Part shown: one piece after another, positions 8,514 through 17,628 of the stretch
How positions within the stretch are numbered: the stretch's first letter is position 1
How the letters are laid out: each line of letters begins with the position of its first letter
Origin: Cellvibrionales bacterium UBA1969
Lineage (GTDB): Bacteria > Pseudomonadota > Gammaproteobacteria > Pseudomonadales > UBA7434
Reading direction: 5' to 3'
Assembly (NCBI GenBank): GCA_002339085.1
Contig: DDDX01000060.1
Span: 28,767-92,766 of the forward strand
DNA: 64,000 bases
Program-made: the position numbers and the translations under genes
The notes under the pieces: model-generated
Database searches by the model: none
What the model was told of the DNA's origin: nothing
What the model saw: the letters and a program-made list of their open reading frames with translations, nothing else

Positions 8514-9458
8514 CTATTCAGATGCCGCCAACTGACGACCCAAAGTATGACTGCCTTCGATAGTGGTACGATTAATTAAACGCTTAATGCCTGTTCGAGT
8601 ACCAGTGGTGCAGTGCATCGCTCGCCAGTTATCCCACAGCACCATGTCACCGATGCGCCAATCATGCCAATAATGAAACTCTGGCTTACGGATGTGCTCG
8701 ACCAGTTCATGCAGTAGCTGGTCAGCTTCAGCGTGAGTCATTCCTATCTTTTCAGGCTCTATCACTCTATTTAAAAATTGCTCAACGATTTCTAAAATTT
8801 TGTCGCCGGTTTCAGGGTGGGTAACCACCATGGGATAAACGGCATCAGGAAAATCGGGAAAACCGACATCGGCGGGCTTTTTAGGGCTGAAAGGACCGGG
8901 CTCATAACCACTATTATCGGCAAACCGCCATTTTATTCGCTGCATCTCGAAGGTGTAGGCTACTTCCAAATCAGCAATTTTATTTTTTAAGTACTCAGGC
9001 AAAGCCTTGTAAGCTTTCGCCAAATCACCAAAACCTGTTTGACCGTCTTCCTCAGCAATATGCACGGCTGAGAGGATAGCACCTCGATTAGGTTTACCTG
9101 TGTAATGCAAATCCATGTGCCAGATCAATCGATTAACAATTGCCTCTCCGTCGTAATAAGCGGTATTAAATTTATCGGTCTCGCCGCCGTTTTCTAATAC
9201 GAACAACTCTGGATATTCAGCTGAAGTAGTAGCTTTCAGCGGGTGCATTTCTAGCGGTCCAAAAATACGACTAAATTCAATTAAACTTTCGGGGGTAATG
9301 TCCGACTGATCGCGAAACACAACAATACCATGTGCCAACCAAATAGCATGAAGCTGAGATTTAAGTTCATTACTGATAGGCTGATTAATATCGAGACCCG
9401 ATACTTCAACACCCACATTATTTAATGGCTCTATAACTAAGGATATATCTTTACTCAT
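8514..9458 (-). CDS. TauD/TfdA-family 2-oxoglutarate dioxygenase
   Basis: A 314-residue Fe(II)/2-oxoglutarate-dependent dioxygenase. The iron triad is H114 and D116 in IWHMDLHY and H282 in WRAMHCTTG; R297 in RLINRTTI is placed to bind 2-oxoglutarate. Members hydroxylate taurine, aryloxyalkanoates, alkyl sulfates and other small molecules, often releasing sulfite, sulfate or phenol. The presence of a PAPS-type sulfotransferase four genes upstream makes a sulfated or sulfonated compound conceivable, but this is only context. It is cytoplasmic. The next gene, an MFS transporter, is separated by 125 bases. Confidence 0.88.
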   Translation of the reverse strand: MSKDISLVIEPLNNVGVEVSGLDINQPISNELKSQLHAIWLAHGIVVFRDQSDITPESLIEFSRIFGPLEMHPLKATTSAEYPELFVLENGGETDKFNTAYYDGEAIVNRLIWHMDLHYTGKPNRGAILSAVHIAEEDGQTGFGDLAKAYKALPEYLKNKIADLEVAYTFEMQRIKWRFADNSGYEPGPFSPKKPADVGFPDFPDAVYPMVVTHPETGDKILEIVEQFLNRVIEPEKIGMTHAEADQLLHELVEHIRKPEFHYWHDWRIGDMVLWDNWRAMHCTTGTRTGIKRLINRTTIEGSHTLGRQLAASE

Positions 9459-9583
9459 GATAGATTATGCTCTGTGGATAATTATTCTATGATCGCCATT
9501 TATATCTGGGGGAGCGAGTCACCGTTAAAAATTAATGTTCTTTTCGAATCAAAATTGCCTGCAGATCTAAAGGCAATACTAAG

Positions 9584-10840
9584 TTACGCATCATCTGATT
9601 CAGGTTCAAAAGCTGTCACTGAAATCATTACAATCGCGAGTAATAAAATTAATATGCCAACTTGGTAAATAATATCAAAGGTGCCTACTCTACTACTTAA
9701 CATTCCTGCCAGAGGAATAACTGATAAAGAAAATGGCAACCCCATCAACCCATAGATGCCGATCACACGCCCTGCAATAGCTCGCCCAAATCGAGAGCCT
9801 GCAGAATTTGGTTGCATAGGCAAAAAAGCACCAATCCCCAAACCAACAAATGCAGCTGCAATAATACTTATTATATATCCAGGATGACTTAAATAAACCG
9901 AAAAAGCTAAAACGATAATAAATTGGGAGATAATTAAAACTGTTTTTGATCCAATTTTATCAGCAATAATTCCAGCACTGAGACTACCAATAATACTTGC
10001 AAAAGAGATTACTGAGATGGCTAAGGACGCTTCAATTTTACTTACACCAGCATTTTGCTCTAAAAATGGCACTATGTATGTACCATTTGCCAGTGAAACC
10101 ATTGTTAACATTCCAAAAGCAATTGCGGTAAACCAAAGATCACGACTTCTAAGTGCTAACCTAAAACTTTCATCATCTTTCTCTGTGCTGACAATCTGCG
10201 ACTCAGTGGAATCATTGACTGCACCATCAGGATTTTGTCCTACCTCCTCAGGTGTCCTTGTTACTCCAAAAAATATAACAACCATGGCAATTCCTGCCAA
10301 AATATAAGACAAAACCTGTAAAGCGTAACGCCAATCATTTTCTACAGAGCCATTCTCCATCAACCAAGCAGCTGCTGGTGGTAACCACAAACCGCCAAAA
10401 GCCAGTCCAACGGCCAAAATAGCTAAAGCAGTTGCTCTGCGCTCGATGAACCAATTAGTTATTATTCCATTACTTGGGACCATCCCGTGCATCACAATAC
10501 CCAGTGAAGCAACTAACATCCCAAATGCTAAAAAGTATCCATTCTCAGTGCGTGTCATGATCCCAACACCTAGCACCATTAAAACTACCCCGCCTAACAT
10601 GATAGGCTTAACTGGGCCCTTGTCAGCGAACTTACCCAGAATTGGAGCCGTGAGACCGACCATCATCATGAAAATTGACATTCCAAGACCAACTACCGCC
10701 AAGTCGAGGTTAAAGTCTGCTGCGACAGATAAATAAACAACACCAAAAGTATTAACTAAAGCCATCCCTAGAGACACAATAACAGCCAAGGAGATGCATA
10801 CACGCCAACCGCCAAAATTTTCTTTAGGTGAATTAATCAA
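9584..10840 (-). CDS. MFS transporter
   Basis: A 418-residue polytopic membrane protein of the major facilitator superfamily with about twelve hydrophobic segments and a GKFADKGPVKP loop between helices 2 and 3. It resembles monocarboxylate/oxalate-formate type carriers. No ATG is near the beginning; the TTG at 10840 is preceded by GGAG with a 9-base spacer and is preferred over the TTG at 10855, whose second codon contains that site. The stretch is visibly more AT-rich than its neighbours. It sits 22 bases from the alcohol dehydrogenase, so it probably imports or exports a substrate of this cluster. Confidence 0.83.
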   Translation of the reverse strand: MINSPKENFGGWRVCISLAVIVSLGMALVNTFGVVYLSVAADFNLDLAVVGLGMSIFMMMVGLTAPILGKFADKGPVKPIMLGGVVLMVLGVGIMTRTENGYFLAFGMLVASLGIVMHGMVPSNGIITNWFIERRATALAILAVGLAFGGLWLPPAAAWLMENGSVENDWRYALQVLSYILAGIAMVVIFFGVTRTPEEVGQNPDGAVNDSTESQIVSTEKDDESFRLALRSRDLWFTAIAFGMLTMVSLANGTYIVPFLEQNAGVSKIEASLAISVISFASIIGSLSAGIIADKIGSKTVLIISQFIIVLAFSVYLSHPGYIISIIAAAFVGLGIGAFLPMQPNSAGSRFGRAIAGRVIGIYGLMGLPFSLSVIPLAGMLSSRVGTFDIIYQVGILILLLAIVMISVTAFEPESDDA

Positions 10841-10861
10841 AGTAAAAATCTCCAAAAAATC

Positions 10862-11971
10862 CTAGGGGTTTATTTTCATTACAGTACGAATTTCGCGACC
10901 GTGATGAAGATCGTCAAATGCTTCATTAATCTCCTCTAGCGGTCGTGTTCTGCCCACCATCGATGCCAAATCAAGTTGTTCATTTTGATAGGCTGACATC
11001 ATCCGCGGAATATCATAAGTAGAATTACAAGAGCCTAACAAACATCCACAGAGTTTCTTTTCCATTGAGGAGAAAATAACGACATTATCTATTTTCACAC
11101 CTTGATCGATGGGTGGCGCACCAACACATACCGTCACCCCCCCCGCTCTACTGGCTTGAATACCCTGCTCAATTAATACCGCTAAACCGGCCGTTTCGAA
11201 GGCGTAATCAACCCCTATATTATCGGTTAGTGCCATACAGACGGACACTACATCCTCAGTATTCGGATCAATCGTATGAGTGGCACCCAAGCGCATTGCT
11301 AACTCACGCCGCTCAGGCAAGGGATCTGACACAATAACCTTACTCGCTGAAGCCAATTTAGCGCCCTGCACTGTCGCTAAACCAATGCCCCCTAACCCCA
11401 GCACCAACGCAGTTGCACCTGCCTCTACATTTGCCGTATTGAGTACGGCACCGACACCAGTCTGCATCGCACAACCCACGACACAGGCTATATCTAGAGG
11501 AATATCTTTCGGTATTTTAATCCCACCAGTACTCGGACAGACCACTTGCTCCGCTAAAGAGGCGACACCTACACCTTTTAAAATTTCTGCTCCTTGCCGA
11601 GATAAACCCGTTACTCCATCGTGTAAGCGATTAGTCATAATACTCTGACCATTAGTACACAGAGAGTGATCACCGCGTTGACAGTAATAGCAGGTACCAC
11701 AGGGCGGCACAGGGGTTAAAACCACGTGATCGCCTACAGCTAAATGACGCACCCCAGGGCCAACAGACTCAACCACACCAGCGGCTTCATGCCCGACAAT
11801 TATAGGGCCGGGTAATGGACCCATGGCACCTGAAATAACGCTGTAATCAGAGTGGCATAAACTGCAATAAGCAACGTTTACTCTTATTTCACCCGCTCTG
11901 GGTTCAATGATTTCAACATCATCGACCACCTCAATGGGCTTGCCTTGCTCGAACAATACAGCAGCTTTCAT
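10862..11971 (-). CDS. Zinc-dependent alcohol dehydrogenase (class III-like)
   Basis: A 369-residue medium-chain dehydrogenase. The ATG at 11971 with GAGGG upstream gives the family start MKAAVLFE. Catalytic zinc ligands are expected at C39 (CHSD) and H61 (GHEAAG), and the structural zinc site is complete at C91, C94, C97 and C105. The Rossmann motif is VLGLGGIGLATVQGA. It belongs with the NAD-dependent, Rxyl_3153/class III-like alcohol dehydrogenases that oxidise alcohols to aldehydes or ketones. Placed between transporter and sulfotransferase, it may act on a hydroxyl group of the imported substrate. Confidence 0.9.
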   Translation of the reverse strand: MKAAVLFEQGKPIEVVDDVEIIEPRAGEIRVNVAYCSLCHSDYSVISGAMGPLPGPIIVGHEAAGVVESVGPGVRHLAVGDHVVLTPVPPCGTCYYCQRGDHSLCTNGQSIMTNRLHDGVTGLSRQGAEILKGVGVASLAEQVVCPSTGGIKIPKDIPLDIACVVGCAMQTGVGAVLNTANVEAGATALVLGLGGIGLATVQGAKLASASKVIVSDPLPERRELAMRLGATHTIDPNTEDVVSVCMALTDNIGVDYAFETAGLAVLIEQGIQASRAGGVTVCVGAPPIDQGVKIDNVVIFSSMEKKLCGCLLGSCNSTYDIPRMMSAYQNEQLDLASMVGRTRPLEEINEAFDDLHHGREIRTVMKINP

Positions 11972-12011
11972 GTCTACCCTCAATCGTTAATAAGTTATAG
12001 AGCGGCTTTTT

Positions 12012-13256
12012 TTAAAGCCCAAACTTCGTCGTATATTCCTCAAACCTGACGCGTTCACCCGCTTCAGTTAACTCGTAATCAGCCAGTGCGTACTCATGCT
12101 TGCCGTGTCTACCGCGCGGGCTGTCATCTAAATACTGCTGCATCAGCTCCGTCATATTTTCAGGAGGCTGTATACCAAATTTTTCGTATATCCCCAGCAC
12201 TGTCTCAAATGGCTTCTCACAAATATCATCAAAATAAATATCATGAAATTGATCACTATGAGCGTTAAGCAAGGCTCTATCTCGCATCCCTAATTGCAAT
12301 AATTGATTCCAACTGCATGCCTGCTCCTCCCCGATCAAGCCAGGCAAATGCCCCTTATCAGTGAACATACCTGAGAGTGTCCAAACAAAACTGCAAACAG
12401 AGCCAATAACATCAACGGGATTACGGTGAGTGAAAACAATTTGCGCATCCGGAAATAATTCAAAAATACCGGGCAAGGAACTCAAATGCCCCGGGGTCTT
12501 TAATAACCAACGCTCAATCGGTCGACTGGCAGGCTCTGTCGCTTGCATCATTTGCAAGAAACGCTTATGAAAACGTAAAGCAGGTTTGGGGTCAGCCTGC
12601 ATTAACCATCTTCGATAACTGGGCACATACCAAGTGAGCGTTAAGGTAATGCCATACATCATTTGATGCATATTAGCGACGCACTCTTGCGGCATGGTCG
12701 CATCCATCTTATGAATAGCGTCGAAGCCCGGCGCCATTTTGTATTGCATTTCCAGTTGCTTGGCCATGACTTCAATACGTGGGTCATCATCGTAATGGTC
12801 TGGATCAGGCCGCGGTAAAGGCGAATTAACCTCCCAGAATAGCGGCGACCGATTACCAGGGTCCGCTCCCATTAGGCCATGCATAGCCGACGTACCCGTT
12901 CGAGGCAAACCAACAATGAAAATTGGCTTTTCGATAACTTGCTCAACTTCTTCTGGATGACGGTCAAACCAGTCGGTTAACTTAACATAGTTGCTGATTA
13001 AATTTGTCAGCATGCCACGCGCACCCAAACGACCGACCATATTTAATTGCGCTTCTGTGTTCAGTGCATTGAGTAATACATCAAGACCGCCGGCGTCCCA
13101 ACCCGGCGAAGGTCGCGTTAAGCCCGTCTCTTTTTCCACCCGCTTAAAAATATCATCTGCCGTTAGCACAGGCTGAATACCGACTTTAGCAAGCACCGCA
13201 CCTATAACGTTGATGAGTTTTATGGGTAAGGGACGGTATGGAATATTTCGACTCAT
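12012..13256 (-). CDS. Sulfotransferase family protein
   Basis: A 414-residue cytoplasmic protein of the bacterial sulfotransferase_3 type. The 5'-phosphosulfate loop reads IFIVGLPRTGTSAMHGL (residues 112-128) and the 3'-phosphate motif is IVFTHRNPVDVIGSV (273-287). A conserved WLLKTPGHLSSLPG segment lies between them. It would move a sulfuryl group from PAPS to a hydroxyl, or in some members act differently, since many marine gammaproteobacteria carry large sets of such proteins in lipid or steroid clusters without known products. Only 40 bases separate it from the alcohol dehydrogenase. Confidence 0.87.
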   Translation of the reverse strand: MSRNIPYRPLPIKLINVIGAVLAKVGIQPVLTADDIFKRVEKETGLTRPSPGWDAGGLDVLLNALNTEAQLNMVGRLGARGMLTNLISNYVKLTDWFDRHPEEVEQVIEKPIFIVGLPRTGTSAMHGLMGADPGNRSPLFWEVNSPLPRPDPDHYDDDPRIEVMAKQLEMQYKMAPGFDAIHKMDATMPQECVANMHQMMYGITLTLTWYVPSYRRWLMQADPKPALRFHKRFLQMMQATEPASRPIERWLLKTPGHLSSLPGIFELFPDAQIVFTHRNPVDVIGSVCSFVWTLSGMFTDKGHLPGLIGEEQACSWNQLLQLGMRDRALLNAHSDQFHDIYFDDICEKPFETVLGIYEKFGIQPPENMTELMQQYLDDSPRGRHGKHEYALADYELTEAGERVRFEEYTTKFGL

Positions 13257-13308
13257 AAGTTGGTTATTCTCAATTTAAAACTAGGGTTCAAATTATTTGG
13301 GCTAAGCG

Positions 13309-14916
13309 CTACTTTTCAGGAATAGCAACTTGAAGGCCGCCGACTGGCATTGCCTGTTGCATGCCCTCTGGCAAAAACCAATTAGCTATTGTCGCCAAGG
13401 GTTTAAAGCCAGATGTCATTGCTGCACCCAGGGGACTTAATATTGTGCCATTCGCCATCACCGGCGTCGTGTTCGATGAATCATCTGGCATGCTCACCAC
13501 ATTTCTAAATGCAACGCCGGTATCTTTATCAAAAGCGACTAGGTAGTTAGCAACAGGTATAACAATCGTACGCCCCAACCAAAATTTATAGCCATAGGCA
13601 ACGGGGACAAGAATGGCATCTTCAGTAACGGTCGGTATGCCATTACCACTGGCTTGAGGTGCGCCTAATATAAAACCGGACGGCAATGTTTCGCTGGCTA
13701 ATTGATCGGCATTAGACGACCACTTTACTTCGCCACTGTCACCGTGTATGGCCATCATGGTAGGGTTAGGATAAGCCTGTAACACAATAATGGTGTCGTC
13801 AAAATCCACCACAGCGGAGCCAGCGGTTGCCGCTGTTTTGGTACGCCAAACAATATCCCCGCTTAGCGCATCAATGCTGTACAGATAACCTTCTTCGTCG
13901 CTGACATAAACATAGCTGTCGTCATTAGACGTGGCAGGACTGGAACCACTGCCAATGCCAAAATCCGTCGCGAAAGCAATTTCAACAACAATACCCTGCT
14001 CACCATGAATTAAATCCAAACCATAAAGCCGTCCCAAGCTTGGCTCTGTTGAAGTAGCCGCGACAAAAATACGGCCTGTTTTTTGGCTCACAGCTGGCGT
14101 ATTCATGGATCGCATGGCACCACCAAATAATAATTGCCAGCTCCACTCGCGAATTCGAGGGTCAATCATGCCGTCTCCCCATAGGGTTTCTGGCTGCTTA
14201 AGGACCTCTGAATACGGCGACAATAAACCGGGCAAACGCATTGGCTGGTTTAATACCCGACCGTCGTCTCGATTCCAAATCACCACGTCACCATAATTAG
14301 TCACCCCTAAAACATACCCCTCAACAGTAAATACCGGCGTTGTTAAAGCATTTATTGGTAAGTCGGGGTCAGGTTGCCAATCATCATCTGCTGCCAACGG
14401 TAAGGGCACAGTCCATTTTTTGGAGCCATCGGGATGAAACGCGAACATTTGATTGCAATCACCTAAATAAAGATCTCCCTCAGCATCGACAATGACATTG
14501 GATAAAACCGCACAAGGGTCAACTCCGTTGTCAGCATCTGTCCATGGCTGGGACTGCCAAAGTAATTCACCCTCGACAGAAAAAGCATGCAAATTACTCT
14601 GCCCCGCAGCAAGACCAGACGTTTGATAAAAACGTTTTTTATCGGGACTAATGGAAGGAGCAATTAACAGCGATACGCCCTCTAACGCCGTCCAAGTGCG
14701 GTACTTATCGTGCAGATAGGCATCACGGGCTTGATCGCGGTTACCCGGACCCTGGTGTAAGGTTGACCAACCCCCACCCGAATAAGCGGGCGCTTCGACG
14801 GAACCGAGGCTATTACTAGCACTTACACGCTCAGCATTGGCCGTACAAATCACAAGACTTAATAAAAGAAAGACTATAAATAACAATTGGTTAATCATAT
14901 ATTTAGCGATGATCAT
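13309..14916 (-). CDS. Exported PQQ-binding-like beta-propeller protein
   Basis: A 535-residue protein. The frame is open to 14958, but the ATG at 14916 has AGGAG eleven bases upstream and gives a clean signal peptide (MINQLLFIVFLLLSLVICTA core, cut near TANA). The mature part is built of repeats such as WTVPLP, LYSIDALSGDIVWRTKT and MAIHGDSGEVKWSS, the W-docking repeats of PQQ-type eight-bladed propellers. It lacks the long calcium/PQQ active-site features of methanol dehydrogenase that I could recognise, so it may be a scaffold or a divergent dehydrogenase. It is the first gene of the leftward accessory run. Confidence 0.75.
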   Translation of the reverse strand: MIIAKYMINQLLFIVFLLLSLVICTANAERVSASNSLGSVEAPAYSGGGWSTLHQGPGNRDQARDAYLHDKYRTWTALEGVSLLIAPSISPDKKRFYQTSGLAAGQSNLHAFSVEGELLWQSQPWTDADNGVDPCAVLSNVIVDAEGDLYLGDCNQMFAFHPDGSKKWTVPLPLAADDDWQPDPDLPINALTTPVFTVEGYVLGVTNYGDVVIWNRDDGRVLNQPMRLPGLLSPYSEVLKQPETLWGDGMIDPRIREWSWQLLFGGAMRSMNTPAVSQKTGRIFVAATSTEPSLGRLYGLDLIHGEQGIVVEIAFATDFGIGSGSSPATSNDDSYVYVSDEEGYLYSIDALSGDIVWRTKTAATAGSAVVDFDDTIIVLQAYPNPTMMAIHGDSGEVKWSSNADQLASETLPSGFILGAPQASGNGIPTVTEDAILVPVAYGYKFWLGRTIVIPVANYLVAFDKDTGVAFRNVVSMPDDSSNTTPVMANGTILSPLGAAMTSGFKPLATIANWFLPEGMQQAMPVGGLQVAIPEK

Positions 14917-15084
14917 AGTGATTCGTACTCCTATGAGGCTATCAACCAAGTAACCCATGAATGATGCTGGATAAAATCTAAAAAACGGGCTCTATAATAG
15001 GCTTTATTGACTGCAGAGGGAGTGACTATTATGCAATATCCACCCCGTAATAAGGCCAATAGCTCCGGCGTTAATACGGGCTTT

Positions 15085-15576
15085 TCAATGTTGCAGCGAC
15101 TGATTTAAACTCGCCAAGTAATCCTTTAGCGCAAGGCCAGTACCCATATCCCAAGGCACAATGTCCTTTTTTTCGACTAATTTATAATCGTCCAGCTCTT
15201 CGTTTAAAACAATCGATCCTTCAGCTTCTAAATGATAAGCAATAATCACTTGATTCATCTGCTCAAAACCATAGGCACCGATTAAACGCTGAGCCGTAAC
15301 CGTTAAATTAAGCTCCTCTTTAGTTTCTCTTACCATCGCTACCGCGGGGTCTTCGCCCTGCTCTAAAAACCCGGTGATCACCGAAAAGAATGCTTTAGGC
15401 CAAGCCACATTGTGTGCCATAACAATCTTACCTTTATATTCTACGATGCCAGCCACGACGGGCGTCGGGTTTTGCCAATAGACATAATCACAGTTGGAAG
15501 ACTGACACGCTAAACGGGACACACCGTCTAGCTCACGATCAACCATATCGGCTTTACATTGGGGGCAATATCTCAT
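15085..15576 (-). CDS. NUDIX hydrolase with N-terminal zinc ribbon
   Basis: A 163-residue protein with a zinc ribbon (C4, C7, C24, C29) followed by a NUDIX box at 69-91: G69, E75, R83, E84, E87 and E88 are in place, with Asn where the final Gly usually stands. The layout is that of NudC-like enzymes, which hydrolyse NADH, NAD-capped RNA or related nucleotide diphosphates, but it is shorter than E. coli NudC and lacks its N-terminal domain. It is cytoplasmic, transcribed alone and points away from the esterase gene. Confidence 0.83.
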   Translation of the reverse strand: MRYCPQCKADMVDRELDGVSRLACQSSNCDYVYWQNPTPVVAGIVEYKGKIVMAHNVAWPKAFFSVITGFLEQGEDPAVAMVRETKEELNLTVTAQRLIGAYGFEQMNQVIIAYHLEAEGSIVLNEELDDYKLVEKKDIVPWDMGTGLALKDYLASLNQSLQH

Positions 15577-15736
15577 CGTGAAACCTATTTATAATAAAAC
15601 TTAGCACTATCACTTAAGAATAACGAATCTGCTAAAAAAGATCGCCGCTTAAAAATATATTATTACATTCATCTCATGATAAATCGTTCATTATAGCTCT
15701 ATCATGGCAGATAAATAATTGACGAGATCGATCACT

Positions 15737-16732
15737 ATGGAAAACCACATTAATACTCGAAATAACAATAAACCTTATGCCATTGACCCCGCATATCTTG
15801 ATTTTCCTGATATGAGTTTTAGTACCAATCTGCTCAAACTGCGGTTTACTAATCTATTTATTTTGGCAACCCGTTTGCGCTACAAATGGTCAAAAAACCT
15901 CAACATCTCAACTCATAAAATTAACAGTACTAACGGCCATAAACTTAAAGTGATCGAAATCAGTAAAAAGGGGTTAGCAGATAACGCACCTGCTTTAGTC
16001 TATTTTCATGGCGGCGCATTTTTCCTCACCTATGCAGGCCTTCATCTAGATAATGCCCAGATGTATGCTGAGCAAGCGAATTGCAAAGTATTTATGGTGG
16101 ATTACCGCCTTTCGACTAAGGCCCCTTTTCCGGCTGCACTTGACGACTCGCAAGCGGCATTAGAATGGGTGCATAGCAATGCCAAACAGCTAGGCGTCGA
16201 TAAAGAAAAAATAATTGTCATCGGCGACAGTGCTGGCGGCGGTTTAGCCGCAAGTGTTGCCCAGTTAACCCACGACAGGAATAAAAATCGTAGAGAAAAA
16301 ATCAATTTACTCGCGCAGTTTTTACTCTATCCCGTCTGTGACTGTGAAACAAAAACAGCCAGCGCCACCGAATTTACCGATACGCCCCTTTGGACAACCA
16401 ACAATAACAAAGTAATGTGGGAGGTGTATCTGCGAGGCAGTAAATACAAAAAAGGGGGCGAACACATACCCACGTATGCCTCACCCGTTCATCGCCAAGA
16501 CCTCAGCGGCTTACCCCCTGCTTATATTGAACCCACAGAATTCGACCCGTTAAGAGATGAAGCAATTAATTATGCTGAAGCCCTGCAAAAAGCGGCCGTT
16601 GAAGTGACTTTAGTAGAAGCTAAAGCCGCCGTGCATGGCTATGAATTTGTCGACTGTGAAACCACAACTAAGTACCGAAAAATTAGAATGGACGCACTAA
16701 ATAAAGCCTTAGGTCATTCATCTACTGAATAA
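15737..16732 (+). CDS. Alpha/beta hydrolase, hormone-sensitive-lipase family
   Basis: A 331-residue esterase. The oxyanion-hole motif HGGAF (91-95) and the nucleophile elbow GDSAGGG (163-169, Ser165) define the HSL family; the acid is in EFDPLRDEA and the histidine in AAVHGYEF near the end. No signal peptide is seen, so it acts in the cytoplasm on short or bulky esters. The ATG at 15737 was chosen over a TTG eighteen bases earlier. It heads a rightward set with an SDR, a Baeyer-Villiger monooxygenase and another SDR: an esterase is the natural next step after a Baeyer-Villiger enzyme makes an ester or lactone. Confidence 0.87.
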   Translation: MENHINTRNNNKPYAIDPAYLDFPDMSFSTNLLKLRFTNLFILATRLRYKWSKNLNISTHKINSTNGHKLKVIEISKKGLADNAPALVYFHGGAFFLTYAGLHLDNAQMYAEQANCKVFMVDYRLSTKAPFPAALDDSQAALEWVHSNAKQLGVDKEKIIVIGDSAGGGLAASVAQLTHDRNKNRREKINLLAQFLLYPVCDCETKTASATEFTDTPLWTTNNNKVMWEVYLRGSKYKKGGEHIPTYASPVHRQDLSGLPPAYIEPTEFDPLRDEAINYAEALQKAAVEVTLVEAKAAVHGYEFVDCETTTKYRKIRMDALNKALGHSSTE

Positions 16733-16745
16733 AATCGAGGTAAGT

Positions 16746-17612
16746 ATGTCAGACTGGAATGGAAAAACCGCCGTCATCACTGGAGCAGGCAGCGGCATAG
16801 GATCTGCCTTAGCACAGCACTGCGCAGCACAAGGAATGCACGTTATTGCCGCCGACATTGACCAACAAGGTTTACGCAACACGCAAAGTGATGCAAGTAA
16901 ACCGGAGAAAGTCGAAATTTATACATTGGACGTTAGATCCGAAAATGCAGTGGAGTCATTCGCTAAGCACTGCTTCAGCCAACACAGCGAAGTCAATTTG
17001 CTGTTCAATAATGCCGGCGTACTGATTGATGGTAAAAGCTGGGAACGATCAATCAAAGATTGGCGTTGGAATTTTGATGTAAACGTGATGGGCGTAGTTA
17101 ATGGCATTCATAGTTTTGTACCGAAAATGCTATCGCAAAACAGTGAGGGTAAGATCATTAATACAGCATCTATTGGCGGTCTGTTAGCTGGCGGCACCTA
17201 CTTAGCGCCTTATCAAGGCACCAAGCATGCGGTCGTTGCCATCACTGAATCGCTGCATGCCGAATTGGCATTAGAATCAGCGCCAATAACCGCAGCGTGC
17301 CTTTGCCCAGGTGATACAGCTACAGGTATATGGGAATCTGATCGATTACGTCCCAGCGAAGAGCATAATCAATTACTTTCTGATGCTGAGCAGCAAATGC
17401 ATGAGGCAGTAGCCGGCATGTGCGCCAATGGATTATCACCAGCGCAAGTCGCCACGGCAGCATTTGATGCTATCGAAAAGGATCAGTTTTGGATATTCCC
17501 GCAAGACCAATTCAAACCGATGCTGGAATTACGTATTGAGGCAATTTTGAAAGAACAACAACCACCCTCAGCTGACCAACTTCTAGCAATCATGCTTAAC
17601 AATGGCCTTTGA
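16746..17612 (+). CDS. SDR family oxidoreductase
   Basis: A 288-residue classical SDR with cofactor motif TGAGSGIG near residue 12, NNAGV, an NTASIGG active-site strand with Ser, and YQGTK (Tyr and Lys of the catalytic pair). The PGDTATG segment replaces the more common PGxxxT. Such proteins interconvert alcohols and ketones with NAD(P). It starts 13 bases after the esterase and ends 16 bases before the Baeyer-Villiger gene, so all three are probably one operon; making the ketone for the monooxygenase would be a sensible role, but this is inference. Confidence 0.87.
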   Translation: MSDWNGKTAVITGAGSGIGSALAQHCAAQGMHVIAADIDQQGLRNTQSDASKPEKVEIYTLDVRSENAVESFAKHCFSQHSEVNLLFNNAGVLIDGKSWERSIKDWRWNFDVNVMGVVNGIHSFVPKMLSQNSEGKIINTASIGGLLAGGTYLAPYQGTKHAVVAITESLHAELALESAPITAACLCPGDTATGIWESDRLRPSEEHNQLLSDAEQQMHEAVAGMCANGLSPAQVATAAFDAIEKDQFWIFPQDQFKPMLELRIEAILKEQQPPSADQLLAIMLNNGL

Positions 17613-17628
17613 AAAATAGGATTTAATC

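Noticed and set aside
10017..10736. Two open frames of 96 codons on the plus strand
   Set aside because: They lie antisense within the MFS gene, have no family sense and no ribosome site.
11280..11648. 122-codon plus-strand frame
   Set aside because: Shadow of the zinc alcohol dehydrogenase on the other strand.
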